DNA of 64,000 bases from Tessaracoccus rhinocerotis. Its GTDB lineage: Bacteria > Actinomycetota > Actinomycetes > Propionibacteriales > Propionibacteriaceae. Of the stretch, positions 26,917-37,518 are shown one piece after another. The DNA lies in contig NZ_VKKG01000001.1 in assembly GCF_007197885.1 (NCBI RefSeq), positions 186,001 to 250,000 of the forward strand, written 5' to 3'. Each line of letters starts with the position of its first letter. The stretch's first letter is position 1. Both the position numbers and the translations under genes were made by a program. The notes under the pieces are model-generated. The model saw nothing but the letters and a program-made list of their open reading frames with translations. It had not been told where the DNA came from and made no database searches.

Positions 26917-27025
26917 GCAAGACCTCCGTGTCTCCCCGCCCACTCTTCATGTGCGGTTCCCGCAACTATGGGTGGCCCGTTTCGGGCGGGTCAAGCGTCA
27001 GACATCAGATGAGCCCTAATGCGCA

Positions 27026-28282
27026 TCAGGACTGCGCGGATCGTCCCGAAATCCGGAGTCCGAGCCCGCGCAGGAGGAGGCCGACCGCAACCACGGCCAC
27101 GCCCGTGACGACCGATTGCCACGGAAGTGTCACGACCAGCGTGAGGCACGCCACGGCGCCTGCCACCTGCAGCCAGCGGGGGAACCGGCGGTGCTCGACC
27201 CCCTGCCGATGGGCCGCAACATTGGCCACGAAGTAGTAGAGGAGCACGCCGAAGGACGAGAAGCCGATCGCTCCCCGCAGGTCCACGAGCGCGATCACGA
27301 CTGTGAGCACGATCCCCAGCGCGATCTCCACCCGGTGTGGCACCTTGTGGACCGGGTGCGTGACCGCGAACCACTGCGGCATGTCGGACTCGCGCGCCAT
27401 CGCCAGCCAGGTCCGCCCGATGCCGGTCAGCAGCCCCAGCAGGGCACCGGCGCTTGCGGCCACGGCGCCAACCACCAGGACAGCGGTGGCCACCGGAGCG
27501 CCCTCGACGAGCAGCGTCAGCGGGGCGCTCGTCGCAGCCAGCCTCTCCGGTCCCACCAGCGCCAGCAGGCTGACCGCCACGGCCGCGTACAGGACCAGCA
27601 CCACGCCCAGTGCCGCGACGATGGCTCGGGGGATCGTGCGGGCGGGGTCCCTGACCTCCTCGCCCATGGTGGCGATCCGCGCGTATCCGGCGAAGGCGAA
27701 GAACATCAGACCCGCCGACTGCAGGACTCCGTACCAGCCGCCCGGGCCCTCGGGCAGGGCGACGGCCGGCGAGCCGACGGCCATGGTCCCCCAGCCCGTC
27801 CCCAGTGCCACCAGCAGTCCCGCGAGCGCCACCAGCACCAGCACCCTGGCGACCTGCGCCGTGCGCGTCACTCCGAAGTAGTTCACCGCGACCAGCACCC
27901 AGACCAGGCCGATCGCCACCGGCTTCTGCCAGGTCTCAGGCACCCAGTAGGCCGCGAAGACCATGGCCATGGCCGCGCACGAGGCGGTCTTACCGATCAC
28001 GAAGCTCCAACCGGCGAGGTAGCCGGACCACGGCCCCAGCACCTCACGGCCGTACAGGTAGGTGCCACCGGCGCCGTGGTACTGCGCGGCCAGCTGGGCC
28101 GAGGAGGTCGCGTTGCACCACGCCACGAAACCGGCCACCAGCAACCCGATCAGCAGGGCGCCCCCGGCCACCGCGGCGGCGGGCGCGAAGACGGCGAATA
28201 CGCCGGCGCCCACCATCGAGGCAACCCCGATGAAGAATGCGTCCCATACGCCCAGGCGGCGGCTGAGCTGCGACTGGGTCAC
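27026..28282 (-). CDS. APC family amino acid permease
   Basis: A 418-residue membrane protein with about 12 hydrophobic helices. The opening FFIGVASMVGAGVFAVFAP is the glycine-rich unwound helix 1 of the amino acid-polyamine-organocation family that binds the substrate backbone. The transported substrate is unknown. It sits 66 bases downstream of ybeY, with a short hairpin between them, and separates ybeY from the CNNM/CorC gene compared with the usual actinobacterial order. Confidence 0.88.
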   Translation of the reverse strand: MTQSQLSRRLGVWDAFFIGVASMVGAGVFAVFAPAAAVAGGALLIGLLVAGFVAWCNATSSAQLAAQYHGAGGTYLYGREVLGPWSGYLAGWSFVIGKTASCAAMAMVFAAYWVPETWQKPVAIGLVWVLVAVNYFGVTRTAQVARVLVLVALAGLLVALGTGWGTMAVGSPAVALPEGPGGWYGVLQSAGLMFFAFAGYARIATMGEEVRDPARTIPRAIVAALGVVLVLYAAVAVSLLALVGPERLAATSAPLTLLVEGAPVATAVLVVGAVAASAGALLGLLTGIGRTWLAMARESDMPQWFAVTHPVHKVPHRVEIALGIVLTVVIALVDLRGAIGFSSFGVLLYYFVANVAAHRQGVEHRRFPRWLQVAGAVACLTLVVTLPWQSVVTGVAVVAVGLLLRGLGLRISGRSAQS

Positions 28283-28306
28283 GGGTACTCCTGTCGGCAG
28301 ATTGAT

Positions 28307-28328
28307 CCGCCCACCGTCCGGCGGGCGG
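28307..28328 (-). terminator. Possible hairpin terminator after ybeY
   Basis: CCGCCC pairs with GGGCGG over a 10-base loop between the ybeY stop and the permease start. No U-run follows, so the call is weak. Confidence 0.3.
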
Positions 28329-28348
28329 CTGGGGACGGCTGGTGGGAG

Positions 28349-28813
28349 CTAGCTGGTGCGCTCGGCCCGGGCGATCTCCCAGGCGGCGATGATCTTGTCG
28401 TTCAGCCCGAACATGACTGCCTTCTCCTCGGGCTCGGCGTGGTCGTGCCCGAGCAGGTGGAGCAGGCCGTGGATGAGCAGGTACTCGGCCTCGGCGTTGG
28501 GTTCCCGGCCGTTCTCGGCTGCCTGCGCGCGGGTCACCTGCGGGCAGAGCACGATGTCGCCGAGCAGCCCCATGGGCGGGTCCTCGTCGTCGGCCGGAGC
28601 GCGGAGCTCGTCCATCGGGAAGCTCATGACGTCGGTGGGTCCGGGCAGGTCCATGAACCGCTCGTGGTAGCCGGCCATGGTCTCGGAGTCCACCAGCAGG
28701 ATGGACAACTCGGCCTGCGGGTGGATCCGCAGCTTCTCGAGAGCGAAACCGGCCAAGGCCACGAGCCCCTGCTCGTCCGCCGTCTCGCCGGACTCGTTGT
28801 TGATGTCGATCAT
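28349..28813 (-). CDS. ybeY: Endoribonuclease YbeY (rRNA maturation factor)
   Basis: A 154-residue single-strand endoribonuclease involved in 16S rRNA 3' maturation and ribosome quality control. The zinc motif H-x3-H-x5-H is visible as HGLLHLLGHDH. The start codon overlaps the phoH stop in an ATGA, so the pair is translationally coupled, the arrangement found throughout Actinobacteria. Confidence 0.96.
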   Translation of the reverse strand: MIDINNESGETADEQGLVALAGFALEKLRIHPQAELSILLVDSETMAGYHERFMDLPGPTDVMSFPMDELRAPADDEDPPMGLLGDIVLCPQVTRAQAAENGREPNAEAEYLLIHGLLHLLGHDHAEPEEKAVMFGLNDKIIAAWEIARAERTS

Positions 28814-29781
28814 CTCGTCCTCGGCCTGTGCTCGTTGGGTGCGTTGTTGACGGAGTCGAACTGGTCGTAGGCGGCGACGATGCGGCCCACCAGGCGGTGG
28901 CGCACCACGTCCCGAGAGGTCAGGGTGCAGAACGCGATGTCGTCGAGGCCGTCGAGGATGCCCTGCACCTGCCGCAGGCCGCTGCGCACGCCCCCCGGGA
29001 GGTCCACCTGCGTGACGTCACCCGTGACCACGACCTTGGAACCGAAGCCCAGGCGGGTGAGGAACATCTTCATCTGTTCGCTGGAGGTGTTCTGCGCCTC
29101 GTCGAGGATGATGAACGCGTCGTTGAGCGTGCGGCCGCGCATGTAGGCCAGCGGTGCCACCTCGACCGTTCCGGAGGTGAGCAGCTTCGGCACGGCGTCG
29201 GGGTCGACCATGTCGTGCAGCGCGTCGTAGAGGGGCCGCACGTAGGGGTCGATCTTGTCGTTCAGCGTGCCGGGCAGGAACCCGAGCCGCTCCCCCGCCT
29301 CGATCGCCGGACGGGTGAGGATGATGCGGCTCACCTGCTTGGCCTGCAGCGCCTGCACCGCCTTCGCCATGGCGAGGTAAGTCTTGCCGGTGCCGGCCGG
29401 ACCGATGCCGAACACCACGGTGTGCTGGTCGATGGCGTCGACGTAGCGCTTCTGGTTCAACGTCTTGGGCCGCACGGTCTTGCCGCGCGAGGAGACGATG
29501 TCCGCGGTGAGGATCTCGCTGGCCGTGGCCTCGGGATCCGAGGCCATGCCGACGACGCGCTCGACGTCTTCACCGGTGAGGCCCTGTCCGGTCCGGATGA
29601 TCGTGATGAGTTCGGTGAGGACGTCGGCTGCGTGGGCGACGTCGGCGGCGCTGCCGCTCAGCGTGATCTGGCCGCCGCGGACGTGGAGGTCCGCTCCCAG
29701 TTCACGCTCGAGGATGCGCAGGAAGTCGTCCCGTGGGCCGAGCAGGTTGACCATGTCCATGGAGGCAGGAACCTGCACCAC
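28810..29781 (-). CDS. phoH: PhoH family ATPase
   Basis: A 323-residue P-loop ATPase related to the N-terminal half of helicases, thought to act in RNA metabolism with YbeY. An N-terminal KH-like part (about residues 10-85) precedes Walker A GPAGTGKT and Walker B with the following glutamine (ILDEAQN). The GTG at 29781 is the first usable start, and there is no stronger codon upstream in frame. It overlaps ybeY by 4 bases. Confidence 0.94.
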   Translation of the reverse strand: MVQVPASMDMVNLLGPRDDFLRILERELGADLHVRGGQITLSGSAADVAHAADVLTELITIIRTGQGLTGEDVERVVGMASDPEATASEILTADIVSSRGKTVRPKTLNQKRYVDAIDQHTVVFGIGPAGTGKTYLAMAKAVQALQAKQVSRIILTRPAIEAGERLGFLPGTLNDKIDPYVRPLYDALHDMVDPDAVPKLLTSGTVEVAPLAYMRGRTLNDAFIILDEAQNTSSEQMKMFLTRLGFGSKVVVTGDVTQVDLPGGVRSGLRQVQGILDGLDDIAFCTLTSRDVVRHRLVGRIVAAYDQFDSVNNAPNEHRPRTR

Positions 29782-29907
29782 ACGGGTGCCGGGCTGCGCC
29801 TCCAGTGCGTGCGAGGGAGTCAGGGTGAGCCTTCTTCGTCTCCGAGCGGGCGCCGTTCGCCCACGTCGTGGGCAAGTCTAGGCCAACGCCGGAGCGGACC
29901 GGAGGGA

Positions 29908-30354
29908 TCAGTCGAGCTGGTCCTCGTCCTCGTCCGAGATGACGTGCATCGCGGCCTCCTCGGCGCTGGCTGCGCCTCCCGAATAGCCGACGTCGACCCC
30001 GAGGGTGTGCTGCCGGCCTCCCGGCCCCTGCACCCCCATCAGGCGGCCGGCGCGCTCGCCGCCCACCTGTCGCTTGTCGCCGTCCTTGTTCCAGCGCTCG
30101 CCGTCGGACTGCTGGTCCGGGTCCGGCTCAGGGACCTCCTGCTTGACCCTCTGCTCGATCGTCTCGCCCTGGCGCATCTCGGCCGGCGTGTTGCCGAATC
30201 GTTGCGCCGGTGACCAGCCCTCGGGGGTGGTGTACCCCTCGTCGAGGACGTCGGCCACCCCACGGTTGACGAGCGAGTCCCCCTCCTGCAGCTGGTCCAG
30301 CTGCTCTGACTCGTCCGGTACCTGCTCGTTCATGAAATCGTCGGTGGCTTCCAT
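29908..30354 (-). CDS. DUF5709 domain protein
   Basis: A 148-residue acidic protein with the DUF5709 pattern: SLVNRGVADVLDEGYTTPEG near residues 25-45, RFGNTPAEMRQGETIEQR, a dozen acidic residues, then GGERAGRLM and the C-terminal ASAEEAAMHV. This actinobacterial family has no known function. The protein is soluble. The ATG at 30354 starts the conserved part; a longer frame from 31140 overlaps the next gene and is not credible. The gene is divergent from the transporter gene at 30388 with 33 bases between starts, so the promoters must overlap. Confidence 0.85.
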   Translation of the reverse strand: MEATDDFMNEQVPDESEQLDQLQEGDSLVNRGVADVLDEGYTTPEGWSPAQRFGNTPAEMRQGETIEQRVKQEVPEPDPDQQSDGERWNKDGDKRQVGGERAGRLMGVQGPGGRQHTLGVDVGYSGGAASAEEAAMHVISDEDEDQLD

Positions 30355-30387
30355 GAAGCAATCTTGCCACCCCCTTATGGTTGACCG

Positions 30388-31089
30388 GTGACAAACCCCA
30401 CCGATTCCCGTTTCGCGCGCCGCCCGGGCGGCAACTACGACGTGATCGTCGCGCTTTTCTGCGCCTTCCTCCTGATCTCCAACGTCGCGGCCACGAAGCT
30501 GATCCAGTTCGGCCCCGACGTCGAGGTCCTCGGGTTCCCGGTGCTGCCGATCATCACCGACGGCGGAGCGTTCCTGTTCCCCATGACCTACATCCTCGGC
30601 GACGTGCTGGCCGAGGTGTTCGGCCTGAAGGGGGCACGCCGCGCGATCCTCCTCGGCTTCGTCGTCTCGGCGCTGGCCTCGGTGGTTTTCCTGGCGGTGG
30701 GAGCCGCACCTCCCGCCGCCGACTGGGGCGGGCAGGAGGCCTTCACCACCATCCTGGGGTTCGTCCCGCGGATCGTGCTGGCGAGCGGCCTGGCGTACCT
30801 CGCCGGGCAGTTCCTCAATGCCTACGTGCTGGTGAGGCTCAAGGAGAGGTCCAAGGACGGGTCGCTGTGGACACGGCTGCTGGGATCCACGCTCGTCGGC
30901 GAGGCGGCCGACACGGTGATCTTCTGCGTGGTCGCCTTCGGGGGCGTCGTCGGCCTCGGCACCCTCGGCAACTACATCGTCGTCGGGTACGTCTACAAGG
31001 TCCTCGTCGAGGTGGTCATGCTGCCGGTAACCTACCGCGTCATCGCGCTGGTGAAGCGGCACGAACCGACCTACCAGCCGGCCGCCTGA
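30388..31089 (+). CDS. yhhQ: Queuosine precursor transporter (YhhQ family)
   Basis: A 233-residue membrane protein with about six helices. ISNVAATKLIQF, ITDGGAFLFPMTYILGDVLAEVFG and the later EVVMLPVTYRV match the VUT/YhhQ family, which imports queuosine precursors such as preQ0/preQ1. The tRNA-guanine transglycosylase gene at 35561-36787, about 4.5 kb away, would use the imported base. No queuosine biosynthesis genes are seen in the window, suggesting salvage. The GTG start at 30388 has no clear ribosome binding site and may belong to a leaderless mRNA. Confidence 0.88.
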   Translation: MTNPTDSRFARRPGGNYDVIVALFCAFLLISNVAATKLIQFGPDVEVLGFPVLPIITDGGAFLFPMTYILGDVLAEVFGLKGARRAILLGFVVSALASVVFLAVGAAPPAADWGGQEAFTTILGFVPRIVLASGLAYLAGQFLNAYVLVRLKERSKDGSLWTRLLGSTLVGEAADTVIFCVVAFGGVVGLGTLGNYIVVGYVYKVLVEVVMLPVTYRVIALVKRHEPTYQPAA

Positions 31090-31095
31090 GCGCCA

Positions 31096-31175
31096 CCGAC
31101 CCGACACGCCGCACGGAATCGCGGCAGGGGGAACCCGCACCCTCCGACTCCGTTCTGAACGGCGTGTCGGGTCGC
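31096..31175. repeat. 80-bp hairpin repeat, copy 1
   Basis: CCGACCCGACACGCC at 31096-31110 pairs with GGCGTGTCGGGTC(G) at 31161-31174, a 14-15-bp perfect stem whose inner arms are also partly complementary (ACGGAATC with GACTCCGT). The inner block GGAATCG-NN-GCAGGGGG is shared with copy 2 at 62184-62263. It lies in the 99 bases between two convergent genes and could act as a bidirectional terminator, but the sequence conservation between distant copies points to a dispersed element. Confidence 0.8.
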
Positions 31176-31188
31176 CCCGGTGAGCGGC

Positions 31189-32124
31189 TCAGCCCGGGCC
31201 GAGCAGCGCGGCAATCACCAACAGCGATCCCACCGAGAGGATCGTGGACCAGAACACCGAGTCCCGCGCGAGCAGCTCGCTCTCGCCGTAGCGGGTGGCC
31301 ACGACGTGCACGTTCTGCGCCGACGGCAGCGCGCCCAGCACGACGACGGCGTACAACTCGGCGCCCCCCAGGCCGAAGGCCCGCCCCAGCAGCCACGCCA
31401 ACAGCGGGTGCCCCACCACCTTCAGTGCGACCGTCAACCACGAGTGGGGGCTGTGCGGGCCGCCGCCGGGCAGCGGGTCCAGCCTGAGCGAGACGCCGAA
31501 CGCCATCAGCATCAGCGGAACGGCAATGCCGCCGACCATCTCGACCGGCGCCCAGACCGGCTGCGGGATCTGCACCTCCAACAGGTTCACGGCAAGACCG
31601 GCGAGGATCGCGACGGTGATCGGGTTGCGCAGGGGCAGGGTGAGGTAGCGCACCAGCCCGAGTTCAGCGCCGGTGGCTCGCGCCCCGGCGACGTCGAGCA
31701 GGGCCAGCCAGACGGGCATGATGACCGCCACCTGCATCAGCAGGATGGGCGCCATCCACGTGGCGTCGCCCAGCAGCGCCAGCGCCACGGGCAGGCCGAA
31801 GTTGGCGGCGTTGGTGTAGGAGCTGGCGACGAAGCCAGTGACGGCGGCGCCGAGACCGGGCCTGACGAACAGCCTTGCCAGCAGCAGATAGAGCGTCCCG
31901 GTGGCCAGGATGGCCAGGCCCGAGACCACCACCGTCATGGAGAAGACGTGGTCCAGCGACGCGCGGGCCACCAGCACGAACAGCAGGGCGGGCGACCCGA
32001 CGTTGAACGCCAGCAGCGCCATCAGCTTGCGGCCCTTGTGGTCGGCCAGTCGCAGGTGCGCCACCAGCCAACCGACGCCAATCACCACCCAGATGGTGGA
32101 GATTCCTGCGAATGCGTCGGTCAC
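31189..32124 (-). CDS. AEC family transporter
   Basis: A 311-residue membrane protein with about ten helices of the auxin efflux carrier fold. The characteristic N-rich break NAANFGLPVALALLG (about residues 107-121) and the second repeat PSAQNVHVVATRYG near residues 268-281 are visible. Members export organic acids such as malate or malonate; the substrate here is unknown. The gene is convergent with yhhQ, separated by the hairpin repeat. Confidence 0.87.
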   Translation of the reverse strand: MTDAFAGISTIWVVIGVGWLVAHLRLADHKGRKLMALLAFNVGSPALLFVLVARASLDHVFSMTVVVSGLAILATGTLYLLLARLFVRPGLGAAVTGFVASSYTNAANFGLPVALALLGDATWMAPILLMQVAVIMPVWLALLDVAGARATGAELGLVRYLTLPLRNPITVAILAGLAVNLLEVQIPQPVWAPVEMVGGIAVPLMLMAFGVSLRLDPLPGGGPHSPHSWLTVALKVVGHPLLAWLLGRAFGLGGAELYAVVVLGALPSAQNVHVVATRYGESELLARDSVFWSTILSVGSLLVIAALLGPG

Positions 32125-32168
32125 GACGCGAGCCTAGTGCCCACCATCATCGCCGGGCGCCGGGACTC

Positions 32169-33011
32169 TCACCCTTCGTACCGGAGTGAGTCGATCACCT
32201 CTTCGACGTCGGCGACCCTGGGTGCCTCCTCCGAGTTCACGACGCCATGGAAGGTGGGCAGGCGTTCGCCGTCGTCGAGGACGATGACGTCCACCCTGTC
32301 GACCAGGCCGGAACCGGAGTGGATGAGCCCCTGCACGCGCCAGCCCTGCAGCCCGTCCACCTGGACGGACTCGTCGAGCACCACCTCGACCTTTCGAACC
32401 GACGTGTAGTAGGTCTCCGAGGCCTGGCAGTCGAAGACGGTGTGGGCCGAGTCCCGCGGGTCCGTGAACCCCTCCCCGGGGCGGAGCTCGGCCACCATCA
32501 CCACGTTGTACCAACGGTCCCCGTCATTGCGGAGGCCGTCGGCATCGTGTGCCCAGGGGATGTTGACCTCCGTGGACACCGGCTCCCATTCAGGGCCCGG
32601 GTGCCGGAAGGAGAGGCCACCGCCCCGGATCCAGTCACCGTCGGAGTCCGAGCTCCGGGCCTCCGGGTCCCCGCTCGGGCACACCGTCTCCTCCCCCGAC
32701 GACGGCGCCGTGTCGGAGGTGGGCGTCGGGGACTGCGTGACAGGCAGTTCGTCCCACTGGCTCTGCGTGGGCCGCGGCCCGGTAGGTTCGGGGTCCGGCT
32801 CGGCGATGGCGTCACCGCCGAATACCCGGGACAACAGCAGTGCCACCGCGACCACGAGGACCGCCAGGACCACCAGCAGCACCAGCCAGCGACGCGTCCT
32901 GCGGGACCCGCCACCAGCCGCGGCCGGGGCGTCGGCCCAGGAATGACCGTCCCAGTAGCGGGCACGGTCCGGGTCCTGCGGGTCCGGGTACCAACCGGGG
33001 GCTGCTGACAT
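32169..33011 (-). CDS. DUF2510 membrane-anchored lipoprotein-like protein
   Basis: A 280-residue protein. The N terminus GWYPDPQDPDRARYWDG is the DUF2510 motif, a cytoplasmic WY-containing module found on many actinobacterial membrane proteins. A single hydrophobic helix (about residues 42-62) follows, then a Pro/Thr/Ser-rich linker and an extracellular domain that I do not recognise. The reading frame extends upstream, but MSAAPGWYP is the natural start. It lies between AEC and SulP transporter genes on the same strand. The function is unknown. Confidence 0.8.
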   Translation of the reverse strand: MSAAPGWYPDPQDPDRARYWDGHSWADAPAAAGGGSRRTRRWLVLLVVLAVLVVAVALLLSRVFGGDAIAEPDPEPTGPRPTQSQWDELPVTQSPTPTSDTAPSSGEETVCPSGDPEARSSDSDGDWIRGGGLSFRHPGPEWEPVSTEVNIPWAHDADGLRNDGDRWYNVVMVAELRPGEGFTDPRDSAHTVFDCQASETYYTSVRKVEVVLDESVQVDGLQGWRVQGLIHSGSGLVDRVDVIVLDDGERLPTFHGVVNSEEAPRVADVEEVIDSLRYEG

Positions 33012-33042
33012 GGGGCCAGCGTAGTCCCCGCGTGGTCCCGCC

Positions 33043-34713
33043 TCAGCTCTGCGGCACAGCCCGGGCGCGGGCCTCGGCGTTGCGACGGACGTGGCTGCGC
33101 GCGTGCTCCACCGCCAATGCGAGGTCGTCGAACTGGTGCTCGCGGTGGCGCAGCGCGCCCACAACGCCCACGCGTTCCACCAGCTGGGTGTGGACCGAAC
33201 GCACGCCCTTGATGAGCACCGTGACGCCACGGCTCTCCAGCTCGTCGATGGTCTCGACGAGGGTGTGGGCGCCGGTGGCGTCCAACAGGTCCAGGTGGCT
33301 CATCCGCAGGATCACCACCTCGACGCCCTTGACCGCCGAGATCTCGGTCATGATGCGTTCGGAGGCACCGAAGAACATGGAACCCTCGAGCCGGAACAGC
33401 GCGATCCGGCCGTCGCCGTCCTCCCGCCTCCCCGGGAGCTGTTCGCGCCGCGCCCCGGACATCTTCGCCACTGCGCGCAGGGCGAAGAAGGCGGCGGCGA
33501 GCACGCCGATCTGGATGGCCTCGATGAGGTCGAAGGCCACGGTGACGAAGGCGGTGATCGTGAAGAGCGCCGCGCTGGAGCGCGACGAGCGCAGCACCAC
33601 TTTCGCCGTGGAGGTGAACACCATCCTGGCCGCGGTCACCATCAGCACCCCGGCGAGCGCGGCGATCGGGATGCGCGAGACGAGTCCGGAGCCCGCATAG
33701 ACCACCAGCAGCAGCACGAGCGAGTGCACCACGACCGAGAACCGGGTCCGGCCGCCGCTGCGGACGTTGACGGCCGTGCGGGCGATCGCGCCGGTCGCGG
33801 GCATCCCCCCGAAGAGCCCCGCCGCGACCGAGGCGAGTCCCTGGCCGACGAGCTCACGGTCCGGGTGGTAGGGACCGGTGGTGGTGCCCTCTGGTCCACG
33901 CAGGCCGGAGGCGACCCGGGCGGACAGGAGCGACTCGATGGCCGCCAGCAGGGCCACTGCCACGGCCGGCCCGGCCAGCTGGGTGACCAGTTCGGCGCTG
34001 ATGGGCGGTATCGACGGTGCGGCCAGCGACTGCGGGAGTGCCCCGATGCGCGGTACGTCTATCCCGAGCACCTCCACCAGGACAGTGGCCAGCACCACGC
34101 CGATGAGGCTTGCGGGCAGCGCCCGGTGGATCCTGGGCACGAGCAGTTGCACGGCAACCACCAGCAGGATCAGGCCGAGTGCCAACAGGAGGGTGGAAGT
34201 TCCTGCCCCGGAGACGGACAGGTATGCCGCAACCACGGCATTGATGCCCTCCACTCCCTCGGCGGCGAGCGCGAGCGGCACCTGTTGGAGGAAGATGATG
34301 ACTCCGATGCCGAGCGTGAAACCCTCCACCACCGGCCATGGGATGAACGCGACGGCCCGACCCAGCTTCGTTATCCCGAGTGCGAGCACGATGACACCCG
34401 CCATCACGCTCAGCAGCGCGACGCTCCCCACGCCATGGCTCGCGACGATCGGGGCCAGGACGACCACCATCGCGCCCGTGGGTCCCGAGACCTGGACGTG
34501 GCTGCCGCCGAACACGGCCGCGACGATGCCGGCCACCACTGCGGTGGCGAGACCGGCGGCGGCGCCGACTCCGGAGGAGACCCCGAAGGCCAGCGCCAGT
34601 GGGAGTGCCACGATGCCGACCGTGACCCCCGCGAAGATGTCGACGCGCCAGGAAGTGGGAAGCTCGGCGTAGTCATTGCGAACGGGCAGGAGCTCCCGGA
34701 CACCGCGCAGCAA
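33043..34713 (-). CDS. SulP family anion transporter with STAS domain
   Basis: A 556-residue protein: about 12-14 membrane helices (FAGVTVGIVALPLALAFGVS and the SLC26-type QVSGPTGAMVVVLAP, about residues 30-90) and a cytoplasmic STAS domain (about 430-540, with HLDLLDATGAHTL). Bacterial SulP proteins carry sulfate, bicarbonate or dicarboxylates; the substrate is not predictable. The TTG at 34713 is preferred because it follows the uronate dehydrogenase stop as TGA-G-TTG with an AAGGA site just upstream, giving translational coupling. A longer form from 34779 would overlap that gene by 65 bases. Confidence 0.85.
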   Translation of the reverse strand: MLRGVRELLPVRNDYAELPTSWRVDIFAGVTVGIVALPLALAFGVSSGVGAAAGLATAVVAGIVAAVFGGSHVQVSGPTGAMVVVLAPIVASHGVGSVALLSVMAGVIVLALGITKLGRAVAFIPWPVVEGFTLGIGVIIFLQQVPLALAAEGVEGINAVVAAYLSVSGAGTSTLLLALGLILLVVAVQLLVPRIHRALPASLIGVVLATVLVEVLGIDVPRIGALPQSLAAPSIPPISAELVTQLAGPAVAVALLAAIESLLSARVASGLRGPEGTTTGPYHPDRELVGQGLASVAAGLFGGMPATGAIARTAVNVRSGGRTRFSVVVHSLVLLLVVYAGSGLVSRIPIAALAGVLMVTAARMVFTSTAKVVLRSSRSSAALFTITAFVTVAFDLIEAIQIGVLAAAFFALRAVAKMSGARREQLPGRREDGDGRIALFRLEGSMFFGASERIMTEISAVKGVEVVILRMSHLDLLDATGAHTLVETIDELESRGVTVLIKGVRSVHTQLVERVGVVGALRHREHQFDDLALAVEHARSHVRRNAEARARAVPQS

Positions 34714-34714
34714 C

Positions 34715-35494
34715 TCAGGATCCTTCGGGCCAGGAGTCGCGGACGGTGGCGCCGCCCTCGACCACGTCCTCGGAGGCACCGCGGAACTCGGTCCAGGAGT
34801 CCGCGGGCCGGTAGCCCAGCTCCAGCAGTGTGTTCGTCAGGTCCCACCGCCGGTTCGGGTTGTCGGAGATCGCGTAGAACAGCCCGTAGGTGGTCTCGGC
34901 CTCGATGGCCCGGCGGATGACCTGCTCGGCGTCGTCGGGGCTCAGCCACATCGCCCGCAGGAGTTCCTCGTCGGCGCTCATAGGGTCGTCGGTGACCCAG
35001 CCGATGCGCAGCGAGATGAAGTCGAGCCCGTACTCGTCGTGGTAGTAGCGTCCGAGCAGTTCCCCGAAGCCCTTCGAAACCCCGTAGAAGGAGTCGCCCC
35101 GCGGGAGGTGGTGCGGGTAGACCGGCCACTGCTCGCGCCTGTCGTACATGCCCATCGCGTGGTTCGAGGAGGCGTAGACGACGCGGCGCACCCCGGCCAA
35201 CCGCGCGGCCTCCAGCACGTTGCGGGTGCCCACGATGTTGGCCTCCAGGACCGTGTCCCACTCGGACTCGGGCGAGGCGGCGCCGGCCAGGTGGACGACG
35301 GTGTCGACCCCCTCCATCAGCGGGGGCCAGTCATCGAACTCGCCAAGGTCGGCGATGCGGAGCTCCGCCTCCTGCCGCTCGTCCTTCGGGGTCCGGCCCT
35401 GCTGCACGAGGTCGTAGTCGTCCCGCAGTCGCAGGGCGAGCATTGCGCCGATGCCGCCCGTGGCCCCGGTGATCAGTACGCGTCGCTTCCCCAT
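34715..35494 (-). CDS. NAD-dependent epimerase/dehydratase, uronate dehydrogenase-like
   Basis: A 259-residue short-chain dehydrogenase of the extended type. The nucleotide loop VLITGATGGIGAMLALRL opens the protein and the active-site SSNHAMGMY and YGVSK (Tyr and Lys at about residues 133 and 137) follow. The block SFYGVSKGFGELLGRYYHDE resembles bacterial uronate dehydrogenases, which oxidise galacturonate or glucuronate to aldarolactones. No uronate catabolism genes lie nearby, so the substrate is uncertain. It is coupled to the SulP gene. Confidence 0.78.
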   Translation of the reverse strand: MGKRRVLITGATGGIGAMLALRLRDDYDLVQQGRTPKDERQEAELRIADLGEFDDWPPLMEGVDTVVHLAGAASPESEWDTVLEANIVGTRNVLEAARLAGVRRVVYASSNHAMGMYDRREQWPVYPHHLPRGDSFYGVSKGFGELLGRYYHDEYGLDFISLRIGWVTDDPMSADEELLRAMWLSPDDAEQVIRRAIEAETTYGLFYAISDNPNRRWDLTNTLLELGYRPADSWTEFRGASEDVVEGGATVRDSWPEGS

Positions 35495-35560
35495 CGTGTT
35501 CCTCTCCTCGGCTCGCCTCCACACTAGTGGAGGCCATCCGACGGCAAGGACGGGCCCTCG

Positions 35561-37514
<1,954 letters not shown>

Positions 37515-37518
<4 letters not shown>

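Noticed and set aside
34714-34779. Longer SulP start in the overlap with the dehydrogenase gene
   Set aside because: The extra residues are Pro/Ala-rich and not membrane-like; the TTG with a ribosome site and TGA-G-TTG coupling is the better start.
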